A stretch of 64,000 nt of DNA from Erythrophleum ivorense. Taxonomy: Eukaryota; Streptophyta; Magnoliopsida; Fabales; Fabaceae. The stretch spans positions 41,937,283 to 42,001,282 of the forward strand of contig JAIUCV010000003.1 of NCBI GenBank assembly GCA_026724425.1, given 5' to 3'. The notes under the pieces were generated by a model that was not told the DNA's origin, did no database searches, and saw only the letters and a list, made by a program, of their open reading frames with translations. Made by a program: the position numbers and the translations under genes. Of the stretch, positions 10,585 to 23,770 are shown one piece after another (position 1 is the first letter of the stretch; each line of letters opens with the position of its first letter).

Positions 10585-13500
10585 TGTAACACCATAAATT
10601 CTATCTCATTCCTTGTTATTCATAAGCTTCACCTCATTATTTCCATGAAAGCACATGAAAAAGGGAATGAAAATAAAGGGTTTATTTGTGTTACGTCATA
10701 CTTAAAAATTTCAATCGATGTCACATAGACCATATGAGCTCATACTATACATTCCCACATTTAATTACATCAAAACAACTCATTTGTATCACAAAATCAT
10801 GTCCACAACTCATTGAAACTTAAATAGAGCATGAAATATGGAGGTTTATTCTTGGCCAAATTTGGCCTCTTTTCTGGTCAAATTTTGAAAAATCATAACT
10901 AAATATATAAAAATCAAAATCATGCAATCTTGGTCATTCTGGGAAGCTATGGTTGTCTGCTTCACAGTAAAAATATTTTCAGACCATAACTTTGATTATA
11001 GAGGACATTTCACATCCAAAATGGTTCAAAGGTCAGACTGCATCCTAGAACTAATATAGAATTCTGCATAAAACTTTGAAAATATCCAATTAATTCCACA
11101 AAACTCCAATTCATGTAAATGATACCATTATGGAAATCTATGGATGTTAAATAGAGAGAAAAAATATCTCTAGATCATTTCATGAAGCCTAGACCTCATA
11201 ATTTAATGGAATAATACTTCTGGTTGGGAAAAATTATTGATACTGGATAGAAAATTTAAAAATTCATATCTCCCTCTCAAGACATCCAAATGAGGTGCTT
11301 TTAGTTGGTATGAGTCATTGTGATTATCTAGTTTCTCTGTATAAAATTTTCATGACAATTGGACATCGTTTGAGCCTCGTGTGATAGAATGCAATTTTCG
11401 GACCAAATGAATAGTGTAGCAAACTAGAAACCTTGAAAATTGCCAACTTTGAAAAATCACCAAATATTTTGTAGACCTCCAAAAATTATAATCTTTATCT
11501 TTCTAAAAATCTCTCAATGAGACCTAATTTCATGCCAAATTTTAGATCAAGACTAACTCATTTGGCCAAAAATGACCTAGGGTTCCATTATGATTAATTT
11601 TAACTCCATATAGGGCATCAAAGTTGCCAAATGGATTTCCCTTGATCTTGGCACCTTTTGGGTAAGTCTAAAAGTACATTTAAGACTTGTGTGAGCTGCA
11701 CAAATGGTCACAAACCTCATGCATCTCATTTTAGCCATTCAACCCATACTTATGCACATTTACATGAAACTTCCTAATTTCATACTTGGGCATTACCTAC
11801 TCAAATTGTATTCTATAGTTCATACATCATATCCATCCATTTAAATATCACATAATAGTAGATTTACACATGCATCAAGGGTCATAGATCATTTACAATA
11901 TCATATATATCATGAAACATCATTATGGTTCCAAAATGGATAAAATTAGGCATATGCTTGTCAATCTTCCTTCTTCATTATTATTGGCTCCCTTCACCAT
12001 AGTTACTTAGTCCACTTAGCATGTTAGAGCATTGGAGAGGAGGGGATGAAATTCAAAGAATCCCAATAGCTCATCTCCCTTTCAATCATTCATAATATGT
12101 GCAAAACAAGCTTTACAAATACATGCATGGAGAAAATGGAAGTCATGGATATTTTAAAAGTAAACTTGGCATATCAACAAATCATAAAAGACATTCAAGA
12201 GCTCACCAAGTGTTTGGATTGGCCTCACACTTCTCCTTATGGATTTTGGACTTGCCTTACCCATTCTTTAAGAGCTTTGGACTCAATCATACTCTTGGGA
12301 TCCCACTTTGCTTTTGAGAGATTCTTTGCTATGTTTCAATAAAACTCAAGGGTTCTTGGCTTATCCTCACCAAAGAGAAGAGTTTTTGGCCTCTCCATAC
12401 TCAAGCAAACTCAAACAAACATCATGTACTCATTTAGAAACATAACATGGCATCAAGAATCATGGCATATAAAGGCATGCTAGCACACTTTTCATAACTT
12501 GAAAGTACACATACACATATTCTAAAGCAAGCTAAACACACATCCATGCATGAGAGAAGGTAAAGAAAGCTACCTTGCACACAATTACACACTTTTTCCT
12601 TAGAATTCAAGCCTCTTCTTTTGGCCAAACACCCACAAATTGGTGGAAATGGTTTCTCTTGGCCTAGATACAATTTATGAGAGCCAATTAGATTCATGAA
12701 ACATATCTTAAGGCCACACAACTTGGGTAAACTCTAAATTACTCCATAAGTTCCATTATGGTCCATAATTGCACCTAATGAAGTAACATCCCTCAAACCA
12801 TTTCTAGGCCCCATTCTTTCCTTTCAAATATGATTTTTGACTCCTTTTAAGCCTCTTGGAGTCATCACACTATTAAAACAAAGGGTCTAACATCATGTTG
12901 CTTCTTTAGGTCATAATATGGAACCTAAGACACCAAATCAATTTTTATGAGTTCTAAATTTTTTCCAAGACCTCCCCTCATTTTCTTTCATCAAATATGA
13001 CTCAAGAATGGCCTTAGAAAAATTTAAAACTCTCTCCCACTACAAGAACTCCTCTTGGCCGAGACTGTGGGCTTCCTTGGCCTTCTTGGAATTCTCTTGG
13101 TTTTCTTGAAGGAGGAAGCTTGTGGAGAGCATCTTAGGTGCCTCAAAAACTCATTTAAACTTTTAATTTAACCTAGGAATCATCATATATAATCAGATTT
13201 AGGAAGGTGCACATAAAATCCTAGAATTTGCATCTTGAAATCTAATGATTTTTTGATAATTCCCTTTGCATATTCTTAATATCCACCCCCTTTTTCCTTA
13301 GATTCATACTTGGTTTTGCCTAAAAATCATCTTCTCCTAGGTTTTTGTCAAGTGGGGTGAAATGGTGGAAAAGGGAACCAAAGATGACAACCATAAAAAG
13401 AGAAATTACCTTGTTTTCTTGCTTTTTCTCACTTGAATCTTGTGTTCTTTAAGTTCCTCTCTTCAAATCCGAATTTTCCCCTCCCTTTCTCCCTTAAAAT

Positions 13501-14320
13501 AGATTTATAAACTTCATTTTAATCATAAGAAACAAAGGAGAATGAATGAGAAGAGGTTTGGAAGAGAAAGAATATGAAAAACCATGAAAATCCATACCTT
13601 TCTACCTTGAATTTCTCCTCCTTTTCTTCCTCCTCTTGTGTGGCTCATCCCCTAGGGTTTTCCTTGGGTTTTGGGCAGAACATGGTCGTGCATAATGAAG
13701 GGAGAAGAAGGGTGCATCATATATATATGTGGGAATAAGTTACACTTTTCAAAACTTTCCATTTTGTCCTTTGTTCTTGGCATTTTTGTTTCTCCTCTGT
13801 TTTAGCTCTTTTTTTTTAACCATATTTTTTATTATAATATTTAGGTTCCCAATTAAATAAAATGCCTTTGGAATCATTTAAATCGGAGCTAAAACCCTCC
13901 CGAACGAACCCGTCAAAGTTTGGACACACTGATGTTGAAAAACGTCAATCGGAGGGGATTTAACTGTCCCGGGACTTTCTATGGTTTTCAGGGCCTCTGA
14001 GAATCCCAGAGAACTCAAAAATTTTATTTAAAAATCTCTCCTATACGAGTTCCAAAATTTACTCAAAATTACGAAAATGCCATTACATTTCGTAAGCTTT
14101 TCGTAAGAAATTGTTTCTTCATTCTAGCTCTATTTTTTTTCCATCTGAGCCTGGGATTCTCATATTTAGGAGTCTAGAATGCTTCCCAATTTTTTTGAAA
14201 CCTTAACTACTTCGTTTCGAGGGACTTCCTTTTGTATCTGGTGAGTTTCATTCGTTGATGGAGAAATTGTACATTACGTTTCTCATGTTTTCTTTCATTT
14301 TCAGAGGATCAGATATTACA
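10585..14320 (-). mobile_element. Solo LTR B (3,736 bp), gypsy type, minus orientation
   Basis: On the plus strand it runs from TGTAACACC to GATATTACA, with a perfect 5-bp duplication TAAAT on each side (10580-10584 and 14321-14325). Orientation is inferred from a TATA-like run read on the minus strand at 13717-13730, followed by a purine-rich leader and a GGTATGG splice-donor-like site. It has no internal protein region. Its 11270-11400 part, complemented, aligns with solo LTR A around 8160-8290 (shared words such as AAATTTTATACA and AGCACCTCATTT), showing common ancestry. Short open frames near 12100-12720 are not genes. Confidence 0.88.
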
Positions 14321-14413
14321 TAAATTAAGTGATGATAAAGTATTAAAAAAATCTGGTTAAATTTTAAAAATGTTTGAAATTATTTTAAAGTTATCTTGAG
14401 ATTATTTATATTC

Positions 14414-14450
<37 letters not shown>
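14414..14450. repeat. (ATA)n microsatellite
   Basis: An uninterrupted AAT/ATA trinucleotide run of about 37 bp lies in the Tekay-like 3' LTR. Confidence 0.95.
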
Positions 14451-14451
<1 letters not shown>

Positions 14452-16744
14452 GGAAAGTAAAGTTATCTTAAAATTATCTATATCCAATAGAATAAATATA
14501 TATATACATATAATAATAAGATAAGAAGGAAGTTAGTTTAAATTTTTATGATTTCTACAAGCTTAAATTAACCTAAATGAAAAAAAACCTATCCATTCTT
14601 CTGCTTTTTCATTGCTTTGCCGTACACATTGCCTTACACTCTCTTAGATATTTTTCCTTCTTTTCTTTCTCTCTTTCTCTCTCTCTCCTTCATCTTCTTC
14701 TTTCTTCTTCAACACCCCCTACCCCATTTCTTATTGTCAGAGGTAATACCTTGTACCATTAATTAATACACACACACACACACATATTCACATAGTACGC
14801 ACATGTCCATCCTTTTCTTTCTTTCTTCTATCGAGTAATTGCTTTCACAATATATATACATACACATAATATAATATGACTTTATATATATATATAATAT
14901 AATATAATATGAATTTAGATTGGAAATTAAGATTTAGGAATTTGAGAATTCTTGTAAATTAAAATTTGACATGAAATTGACTAATCTAATGAACTAATTA
15001 AATTATAAAGGGATGTAGATTTAAAAAGGGAATCTTGAATTCTCTAGGGTAGCTTTAAGGTCCTAGAGTAGTTTTAAAGTAACCTTAGAGTAGATTTAAG
15101 ATGATTTTATAGTAGTTTTGAATTAAATATTAATGTTTTTGTATATGTGTGATCTTTGTAAACTCTTACTGAAAGCGTTTACTGGTTGAATTGTTGTTTG
15201 ATTGTCTTGTGAGCTAAGGAGAATAGGTAAGTTGGAGTTTTTCCATATGTGTGCAAACTGTGTTTGTTATGTGGTTCATTAAATAAATAATTTTTTTTAT
15301 CTTGCTAAGCATGGTACAGGTGTATAGACTGGGCATGATATGATAAAGGAAATTATTGTTGAATTAATAGAATTACTGGAATCCTGTCAAGCATGTTTAT
15401 AGCCATAATATAATTTTGATGTAGCATTTCCTTTTTAAGTATGCTTGTATGTGTTGTGAATGATGTCTATGCCTGATATGCATTGGTGATAGGTTAAGGA
15501 GATGATAATGTTGATATACATATGAATTTGTGACCACATGGTTTGCCTCCGCTTCACGCACAATGGTTGGCCTCCCATAGGGCTCTGTTCCTCAATACTT
15601 ACCTGGCCGGGTTTGTAAAGGGAGAATGTGGGACAATGACACCTCCTAGCTTAGTTCCTTAAGGAGGAGAGCTATAGCTTAGGCTTGGGCTTTGTACCTT
15701 TGGCCAGGTACATCTCAAGTACCAGAGGAGCTTTGATCTATCCAGTGTGTAGGCTAGATCGTAGATAAGCCTGCGGTTTCAATCAATAGTATAAGACTAG
15801 ATGGAGAAATAAGGGAGGTTACACATATTGCATATTATCATCTTTATATAATTCGTGGATTATACCCTGTGATCTTTTATGCTAATAATTAATAATAATG
15901 TTGATAGAATTGCATGTATGCCTATGGTATGTTATTTATATGTAGTTGTTGGATTATATGTACATGGTAAAACTCTGGGTTACTAAGATATTAGTGCTTG
16001 CCCTTTTCTATTAACACTTTCAGGTGAAGGATTGAATAGGAGGTAAGGTAAGGCACTAGAGAAGTGAGCCACTAGCTCTTGTACTCCCCAAGCACATGTT
16101 GGGTTACTGTTTACTATTTGCCATGACCTTAGGACGTCTATTTAGTTTTATTGTTTTTAGAATATAATATTTTAATTATGATTTAATCATTTTGGTTAAT
16201 AGGACTTTGTTTTACTTATTAGTCATGCTTAGTAATTTGGGATTTACTTATGTGAACTGGGTACTTTAATTTATTTGCCTAAGTTACAAACTCTAAGTTT
16301 TTAAGGATTTGAATTGAATAAAACAAGCGAAGCCCTCTGATTCTGAAATAATTGTTGAGTAGGTATTTGTATGGAAATAGGGTTGAGCCCTCATTTAGAT
16401 CTTTAATTGTATTCAAATAGGTGAAGCCTCCATTGTTATGTGCATGTTTTGTTTAGCTTTTTCTTCCCTCAAAACGTGGTTTGGCTAAAAGCAAAAAATT
16501 GTTACTTTTGTATTTTGTGGGTTGCAAACGTGGTTTCTCCTTCTCTAACACTAAACCAAACATGCACTATATCAATATAGATACTTGGGCCTATGATTTA
16601 TGGATGGGGTCTGTAGCCCATTATGCATATTTGGGGTCCTTATGCTAGTACTTAGATACTAAGACAAGTGTTACACATAAAGGCTAGACAAAGGATGTGA
16701 AGACTATACCCAAAATACTTTACTTTCAATCAAGGCATGGAATG

Positions 16745-17370
16745 AGTTGAATGGGTAAAAATAAGATGACCTATTAAAATGGATCGAGTGCACTAGCTTG
16801 GTTTGTTTAACTCACTTAGGTTAGGTTTAAATTTTGTCAACCTATATAATTTCGAGATCACGTTAGTTTGATGTACTTAACCCATGAATTAAGTAGGCCA
16901 AATGACATAATTGGTTAGCTTTTCTTTTTTTTTTAAAAAAAGAACTAATCTTAATAAGTTGAAAAATTGAAATGATATTTTAACTCTTATTATAAGAACT
17001 AACCTTTCAAGATAAGATTTAAATACTATTGATAAAGAAAATTGAAGAATTTCATTATTTATTTTATTTGGTTTTAATTTTTTGATGAGATTTAAGTTGG
17101 TTAAGTAATTATTTTTGTTTGATTGTTAAAGTTTAAAAGAGCTATTTAAGTGTTTAAAATTTGGATTAATTGTTTCAAATATTTGTTTGGATTTTGGAGG
17201 ATATTTATTATTGTAATGAATGCTATTTTTTATTTAAAAAATTTTTCTAGTAGGTTAGGTTAAAATTTTAGCCCATTTAAATATGTGGATTAAATGAGTC
17301 AATTCATTTAACTCATAACCTAAGATAGGCTAGCTTGCATGGGCCACGATGGCCCACTTTAACAACTTTA
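16745..17370. repeat. Possible degenerate hAT-type non-autonomous element
   Basis: The stretch starts with AATGGGTAAAAATAAGATG and ends with ATGGGCCACGATGGCCCAC. It has inward sequences resembling each other in complement (CTTAGGTTAGG near 16820; AACCTAAGATAGG near 17320). This layout is common in small hAT elements, but clear terminal repeats and target duplications could not be fixed. No gene is seen here or in 16676-16744. Confidence 0.35.
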
Positions 17371-17499
17371 AAAACAAATGTAATCATAATTTATCTTTTA
17401 ATATATATTTTAATAATAAAAGAGATAACTACGAATTGAACTATCTCTTAAGAGAAGATTGAGTATTTTGTTCTTTTTTTTTCTAAAAATTAATAATAA

Positions 17500-17960
17500 T
17501 AATGGTGGTTATGATAGTGATAAGTGGAGATGACGATAGTAATAGTGGTGGTGGTGACAATGACATGGTGGCGGTAGAGGTGTTGAAGGACCATAATGGT
17601 GATGGTGGTAGCTATAATAGTGGTAGTAGCGATTGCCACAAAGTTGTGGCTAGTAGTAATGGTGGAGGTGAGAGGCAACAATGGTACCAAAGGTGACAAT
17701 AGAGGTGATGGTCGTAGAGAAAATGGTGGTACAATGACAATAACAGTGATATATGAGAAATGAATTTTAGTTAGTATTTTCAAAATGAAAAATAGTGCCA
17801 CAAATGACAATAGAGGTGATGGTGGCAGAAAGTGTTCCAATTCTCTGCATTGTAGTCTAAGATGCATATGGTACACATCTATAAAATGCATGGTTTTACT
17901 AAAACTAAAACAATGCATTTTGAGCCAATTTCACAAGAAAAAAAACATCGTCTAGCCATT
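17500..17960. repeat. Dispersed repeat copy 1 plus GGT/GAT-rich degenerate microsatellite
   Basis: 17500-17720 is a degenerate GGTGGT/GATGGT trinucleotide expansion; its complement encodes a His/Thr/Tyr-rich open frame that I reject as a gene. 17725-17960 matches the complement of 28540-28770 (shared complemented words include GAAATTGGCTCAAAATGCA and CAATGCAGAGAATTGGAACAC). The two are copies of one interspersed repeat in opposite orientation. The family is not recognised. 17961-19052 contains no gene that I can see. Confidence 0.75.
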
Positions 17961-19052
17961 TGATTCTTATCAACTTGACACACCATTATGCCTCACATAT
18001 GCCTAATTTTTCATCATCTTCTTCACCTACTTTTCCTATTTCATAAAGGCAGGAAAAGTCTCATCTCTTCTCTTCACCTACTTACATACATGGTAGAAGC
18101 AAGGTAAACACCTCACAAAATTAGCAGCCTCATTGAAGCATACCACCTAAATGAAGCTTTTTTTTCCCACAACTCTTGGTCATTTGAATCTAGTGGTTTT
18201 GAAGCTTGTGGGTCATTGCTCTTGGTCACTTGCAACTTGTGTATCAATTTTGAAAAAAGTTTTCCATTTTGTTGTATTTATGAAACCTCTTGTGTATTAG
18301 ACTATTTTGCCTCTTAGTTGCACATCATATATGAAACCTCTATAACATATCTTGTATGAAGCATGAATTGATGAGGAAAAGAATAGTGAAAATGCTATTT
18401 ACAATCTTGACAATGGGGGAAATCATTTAACCAAATAATGAAAATAAATAATGAAATGATTTTCATCATTTATCAAAGTGACAATGAAAATATGTAACTT
18501 AATTTATTGTCCATTTATAGAGGACCAATTGCTTTTTGTTTAAATTGTTATATTTAGATTTGGAGTGACCAAGATGTTTTAAACTAAATAACCATAATTG
18601 AAATACAATATACTTCCATGGCCTTGATTCCCCATATATTAAAATAAATTCTTATTGAGAATTCACCTTATAAAAGAAAATGCAATGGCAGGCAAAATCA
18701 AAGTTGCAAGATTTAACATTAATAATTTATCTTAGTGAACAACTAACATGGATAATTTAATGTTACTTATATTGTTTACTTCTTTACAATTATTAATTAA
18801 TAGGATTACTTTGAACCATGTTGTAATAATAGCCAAAATCAAATGCACATGTCAAGAGAGATGTTAGAGAACAATATTTCATATCCTTTTAAATGCTTGA
18901 AACAATAAAGGACAATTCTAAAACATATTTTTTTATATATACTTAATTTTTATATACTTCATATCTTTATAATGTGCTTAACTTCTATAAGCTTTATATT
19001 TGTTTTGTTATTGGTCACAGTAGGTGCTAAAGTTTTGTCTTTTTCTTTACAG

Positions 19053-22000
19053 ATCATTTGATAGAGTATGATTTGACACTTAAACTAGGTTTATAATTTG
19101 ATAGCCTAAAAGAAGTATGGAATTTTTAGGTTGCATATATTAGGAGAACTAGATTTGGTATGAGAAAATATAATTTCACTAAAATAAGAAATATGGCACC
19201 ATACTTTCATATAGATATATTTACTGCAATAAGATTTTGGGAAAAGAAGACAAAAAGGATGATATGAATGTAACAACCTTAACTTATAAATAAGCTAATT
19301 AAGCATAATTATACTCTTAATCACTGACACTTAAGGTCTAAAATAGATAATAGTTTAGTAACAAATGAAAATATGAAAAAAAAATTAAACATTTGGATTA
19401 TCATAATCATCATCAAGATGTATATGAGGGTTGAGGTCCATAAGGAATTAAAAACTTCATTTAAGACCTTCATCTTACACAACAAAGATTCCAAGAGAGT
19501 CAAATTCATATATAAAGGTTTACAAGTCATTAGAGTTCATTATCATGATAAAAACTAGGACTTAATAGTTAAAATAGGGCTTTAGAGAGTTAGGTCTTGA
19601 CTTAGTTAATTCTAGAACCTTGGAACTAAAAACTTAATCTTGCATCATGGCCTAAAGATCCCACACCACAACTTTACTTGATACTAGAACCAATTCCTCC
19701 AAAAACCCCAATCCTCACCATAGCGAGGCAACCCCTAAGCCTCACTGTACACTAAATTCTTCATTCTCGTCATGACATAAGATGTTCATGCAGCAACGAG
19801 GTGCCTTACTAGACCTTTCCAAGCCATTTGCTTGATTCTCACTATGACAAAATTGCTCTTTAGAGCACTCTCACCTTAAAAATTTCAACATGCGTCACGT
19901 CGAGACCTATAGTGCCATAGTTGCCATAGGGAGGTTTGATTTTGTAACCTTAAAGATAATTTTTTGCCATGAATTAAATGGTTTTAGCTACAACTTGATC
20001 CCCTACTGTCACCCAACTGTAAGATGCATGAACCAACCCATTTGCAACTCTCCAAGTCCCATTCTAACACCATTTTAGATCTAAAATACTATGCTTTTAA
20101 GACTTATAACCCTCAAAACTTCTAGATAATTGGTCTTATGAAATTCATGAACTCCAAAACTAATTGCACCTAAGAAATCCTATATTATATCAATACATGC
20201 ATCCTTATGACAACAAGGCACCTAAAACATTTCAAGTAGTAACCCAAAATGTGCATTTCGCTACCTATTGACCCCAAACCGCTTAAAGCAACTTTCAAGA
20301 AATTAATTAAATATGTTCTTATCCTCAAAGCTTAAAAGAAACCTTAGATCCAAATGATGGCTACGATACATCTCTAAAAATCACATGGGACATATATGAC
20401 AATAATACATATATATATATATATATATACAGAGGAGAGAGAAAGCGTAACTAAGACTAGCCATAAAAGCAAAGTAATAGTTATATTCATTAGATTGATG
20501 AGGCAAACTCCATACCTGCATATTAGTTCATAAGTACTTAATTATATGTAAATGCATTGGAATTCATATAAGTTAAAACCTAGTCTCCTAAGGGTTAAAC
20601 CCTTGGTTACAAATATCAGAATATTTACACTTGGCAAAAATGAATGCATCATGCTACACAAGTTAGATTACAAAAAGAATAGCATCTACATAAGAAGTAA
20701 AAGCTTCCAAGTGTAGGAGTCTCACATAAGGCCTAAATCTAGAACTGGTCATCCACTTGCTTTCCCTTTTCTTTAATCAAAGAACTTTCACTTAAAATTG
20801 TTAACCTATGAATTAGGGTGAGATATGAATCTCAATAACCAAAGGGAGATTCTATATGTACATGCAAATTAATCAACATAAATATATTTTATACCAATAA
20901 ATACCAAAATTATCAATATAATTAGCAAATGAACCAATTAGACTACCATTGACTACTATCGCATACTAGCAATCACATACAATATATTAATAACCAAAAA
21001 CAGAGGGAAAGGCCCGTCCATGTCACCAACTCCCTATTGAGCACATTCACGACTTAGTGTATTCCACTAAGTTTAATTTTAATGCATGATCATGGCACAA
21101 TGCACATGTGGCAACATAATCACAGTTCTACTAAGGACACGATCACGATCCAAAACAAGTAAGTAGCCAACTAATCATTTAGTATAGAAAACATATATGA
21201 GCAGTAAATATCAAATTAAAATGATCATGTGCAAAGAATAGAAATAAACCTCTAGTTACCTCACTTGGTTATGCTAATTTCCTTAGAAGTTAAGAATAAA
21301 TATCACTACTCTAAAGGTCTTAAATTAATCAAAATCAAATTCTTAGTCATCATCCATTACAAAAATCAGTTAGCCATTCATTCTTAACATCATGAACAAC
21401 CTAATAATCACTTTCCTAGTCTCCAATGAATTCCAAATTCAGATTTGAACCTTCAAACACTAGAAACTACAATGTCTTGCTCCAATTTCTTTATATTTTG
21501 GCACAATAATAGAATCTCATGTAAAAGTCAGTCATTGGAGCCAATTTCTAGTATAAAACATATCAAAATAGAGGAAAAATATTTACCCAATGGTTCATCT
21601 AACCTCAAGCTTTGAAAATCATATAATAAACTATTAAAACATCCAATTTCAGATGTGGATATGAGGTGAAAATCCACCATACCAAACTAGACAGAAAGAT
21701 AAGAGGATCATCTTTTATATAACTTACCTTAGCTCAATATGTCTCTAAGTGTGCAAATCAGAGTTAAAATGGTGGTGAAACCCTAACATCCCTTATATGT
21801 GTGAAAATGCTCTTTGCTTCCACAAAACAAGTATGTTTCAACACCAAAATAAATGGGCTGGTCCAATGGGCCTTTTTATCCAAGTAAGCTAATGTTCTAA
21901 ATGTTAGGCCATAGACATATAGGTTTTATTAAATTGGGCCTCTTCAAAACTAAAATTGGGCCTCCACTATGTATTCTTGACATAATTAAATTAATCATGG

Positions 22001-23770
22001 AACCTTAATTAAATTTTATCCCAATTAAATTTAAATCTATTGAACATTTTATTTTTCTCCAAAAATTACACAATAATAATTATAGGTCTTAAAAGGCCCA
22101 AAATTATAATTTTCTATAATTTATTCCAAAATTTTCATAATAATTTTTTATTTTTCAAATTACATCCTTAATTCTCCATTATTTACCTTAAATAAATTTC
22201 CAAATGTTATAATGACCACCAATCATCATCTTGAGACAAGGATTAATTACAAAGCAAGAATAGGTGTTGCACATATGGATGAAAAATATAATATCAATGT
22301 CTTTGTTGAGAAGCATAATCACCCACTTCATCTAGTAAAGATGGTTTGCATGTTAGCATCCTAATGTTGATTGATTGAAATGCAAGCCCACAAGATTGAG
22401 TTCGTAGAGGGATTTTGGCTTCAACAAAAAGCCTATTTTCACTATATGAGTAGGCATGTTAAAAGAAGAGCCAATCTTGGCTACACTTGGGAGGATGCAA
22501 ATAATTATCTCAATTCTAAAAGGCAAAAGAGCATGGAGTATAGAGAGGGTAGATGTTTATTGCAATATTTTTAGGAACAATTGACAAAAAATATATCATT
22601 TTATCATGCTTACCATATACATATGGAAGAACAAATTACAAATGTCTTTTAGGCAAATGTGCGAATGTTGATTAACTATATTTATTTTGGTGTAGTGGCA
22701 GTATTAGACATAATATATAACACAAATTACGATCATAGACCATTTGCAATATTCTTTGGGCTCAATCACTATAGAGGATCAATGATTTTTGGGGCAACAT
22801 TATTATATGATGAAATCACTAAGTCCTTTAAGTGGCTATTGGAAACTTTCTCAAAGGCATATAAGTAAAAAAAGGCTTCTAACTGTTTTTACAAACCAAG
22901 ATCAAGCAACAACAAGTGCATTATGCCATGTGCTTCCAGAGACAAAGTATGTATTATGCACATGGCATTTAAAGCAAAATAGGATAAAGCATCTTGGAAA
23001 CTTGATAAAGAGAGGATTATGTTTTCTAACCGACCTTATGGAGTGTATGTATGAGTATGAAAAGGAAGCCCATTTTGAGGAAGTATGGAGCCGGTTGCTA
23101 CCAACTTACAATGTGCAAGAAAATACATCGTTGACCTTAGTTTATAAGATAAAGGAGAAATAGATACAGTGTCATATGAAGAAGTCTTTTACTTTATGAA
23201 TGCAGAGTATGCATCTAAGTAAAAATGTCCATGTTGATGTCAAAAGTTGCACAAGAGTAGGCATGGACATTAACTCAAGAATTTTGAAACAAGTTGTGAA
23301 AAATAAGAGATATAATGATTAAAGTGTGAATTTGAGTCATGGTAGAAAATGACTCAACTAATTGTTTAGAGCTCGCCCATATTTAAATAACTTGCTCATA
23401 TTTACATGGCTCATATCTTCAATTTTTTCCAAGAATAGTGGGATCTATTTGCAACTACTTGTATAAAGTATAGAAATGAGGTTGGTTTGGTATATGACTG
23501 TTATTGGTATGGTTAACTAAGAGGGAGAATGGAAAGTTTACTTTGACCCAAGTAATCGGTCAATTTCATGCAGTTGTCAGAGCTTTGAAACTATTGCAAT
23601 ATTGTTCTGCCATGCATTGACGGTATATGATGTTGGAGATGTGAAAAAACTCCCTGAGCATTACATATTAAAATGGTGGACAAAAGATGTAAAGAGTAGT
23701 GTTATACATAATAGTAAAGAAAATAAGGTCCAAGCAAATCATAGGTGTGGAAAGTACATAACAATATAGA
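19053..23770 (+). pseudogene. FAR1/FRS-type (FHY3/FAR1, MULE-derived transcription factor) pseudogene
   Basis: A FAR1 DNA-binding domain starts after an acceptor-like TTTCTTTACAG (to 19052): FDSLKEVWNF, RTRFGMRKYNF and a CNK block near 19220. It is cut at 19268 by a 2.94-kb solo LTR and resumes at 22212, ending NVFVEKHNHPLH (WRKY-GCM1-like Cx..HNH). The MULE transposase domain follows: PFAIFFGLNHYRGS and LLYDEITKSFKWLLE (22740-22860), TVFTNQDQATTSALCHVLP and CTWHLKQNR (22880-22990). A SWIM zinc finger CSCQSF...FCHAL lies at 23560-23620. Several stops and frameshifts are present even outside the insertion. Intact members are nuclear regulators of phytochrome signalling and related processes; this copy is dead. 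An old MULE-derived FRS-like element is an alternative source. Confidence 0.85.
19269..22211 (-). mobile_element. Solo LTR C (2,943 bp) inserted in the FAR1-like DNA-binding domain
   Basis: On the plus strand it runs from TGTAACAACC to TGTTATA (terminal CA mutated to TA). It is flanked by ATGAA (19264-19268) and ATGAC (22212-22216), a 4-of-5 duplication. The FAR1 frame continues across it. Minus orientation is inferred from a TATA-like ATATAAGGG leader on that strand near 21790-21810. It contains a few degenerate ACCATAGCGAGG motifs near 19720 like those of solo LTR A. No internal coding region was found, and short open frames near 19321-20078 are not genes. Confidence 0.8.

Larger units (their letters stand above)
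2430..16675 (+). mobile_element. Decayed Ty3/gypsy (Tekay-like) retrotransposon, 5'-truncated, with nested insertions
   Basis: Remnants appear in the order gag, zinc knuckle, protease, RT, RNase H, integrase and a chromodomain-like tail, followed by a purine tract (about 10304-10318) and an LTR. That is the Ty3/gypsy order. The C-terminal LRNKTI..VKV..K......TWE pattern fits the Tekay/Del chromovirus group. No 5' LTR belonging to it is visible; the element seems cut off near 2430. Three later insertions lie inside it: a hAT element (4038-4672), a solo LTR (5953-8937) and another solo LTR (10585-14320). Stops and frameshifts throughout make it non-autonomous. The 3' limit rests on a TGTTACA end at 16675. 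Confidence 0.85.
10319..16675 (+). repeat. 3' LTR of the Tekay-like element, split by a nested LTR
   Basis: It follows a purine tract AAGGAGGGGAAAA (10304-10317). It begins TATAACATCCC (canonical TG changed to TA) and appears to end TGTTACA at 16675. A 3,736-bp solo LTR plus one 5-bp duplication lies between 10585 and 14325, so the original LTR was about 2.6 kb. The stretch 15160-16150, with CTCTGGGTTACTAAGATATTAG and a TTTCAGGTGAAGG splice-like site, has the look of plant gypsy LTRs. The 3' end is less certain because no paired 5' LTR is present for comparison. Confidence 0.65.

Noticed and set aside
17490..17918. 142-codon His/Thr/Tyr-rich open frame, minus strand
   Set aside because: It is the complement of a GGT/GAT trinucleotide expansion plus a dispersed repeat.
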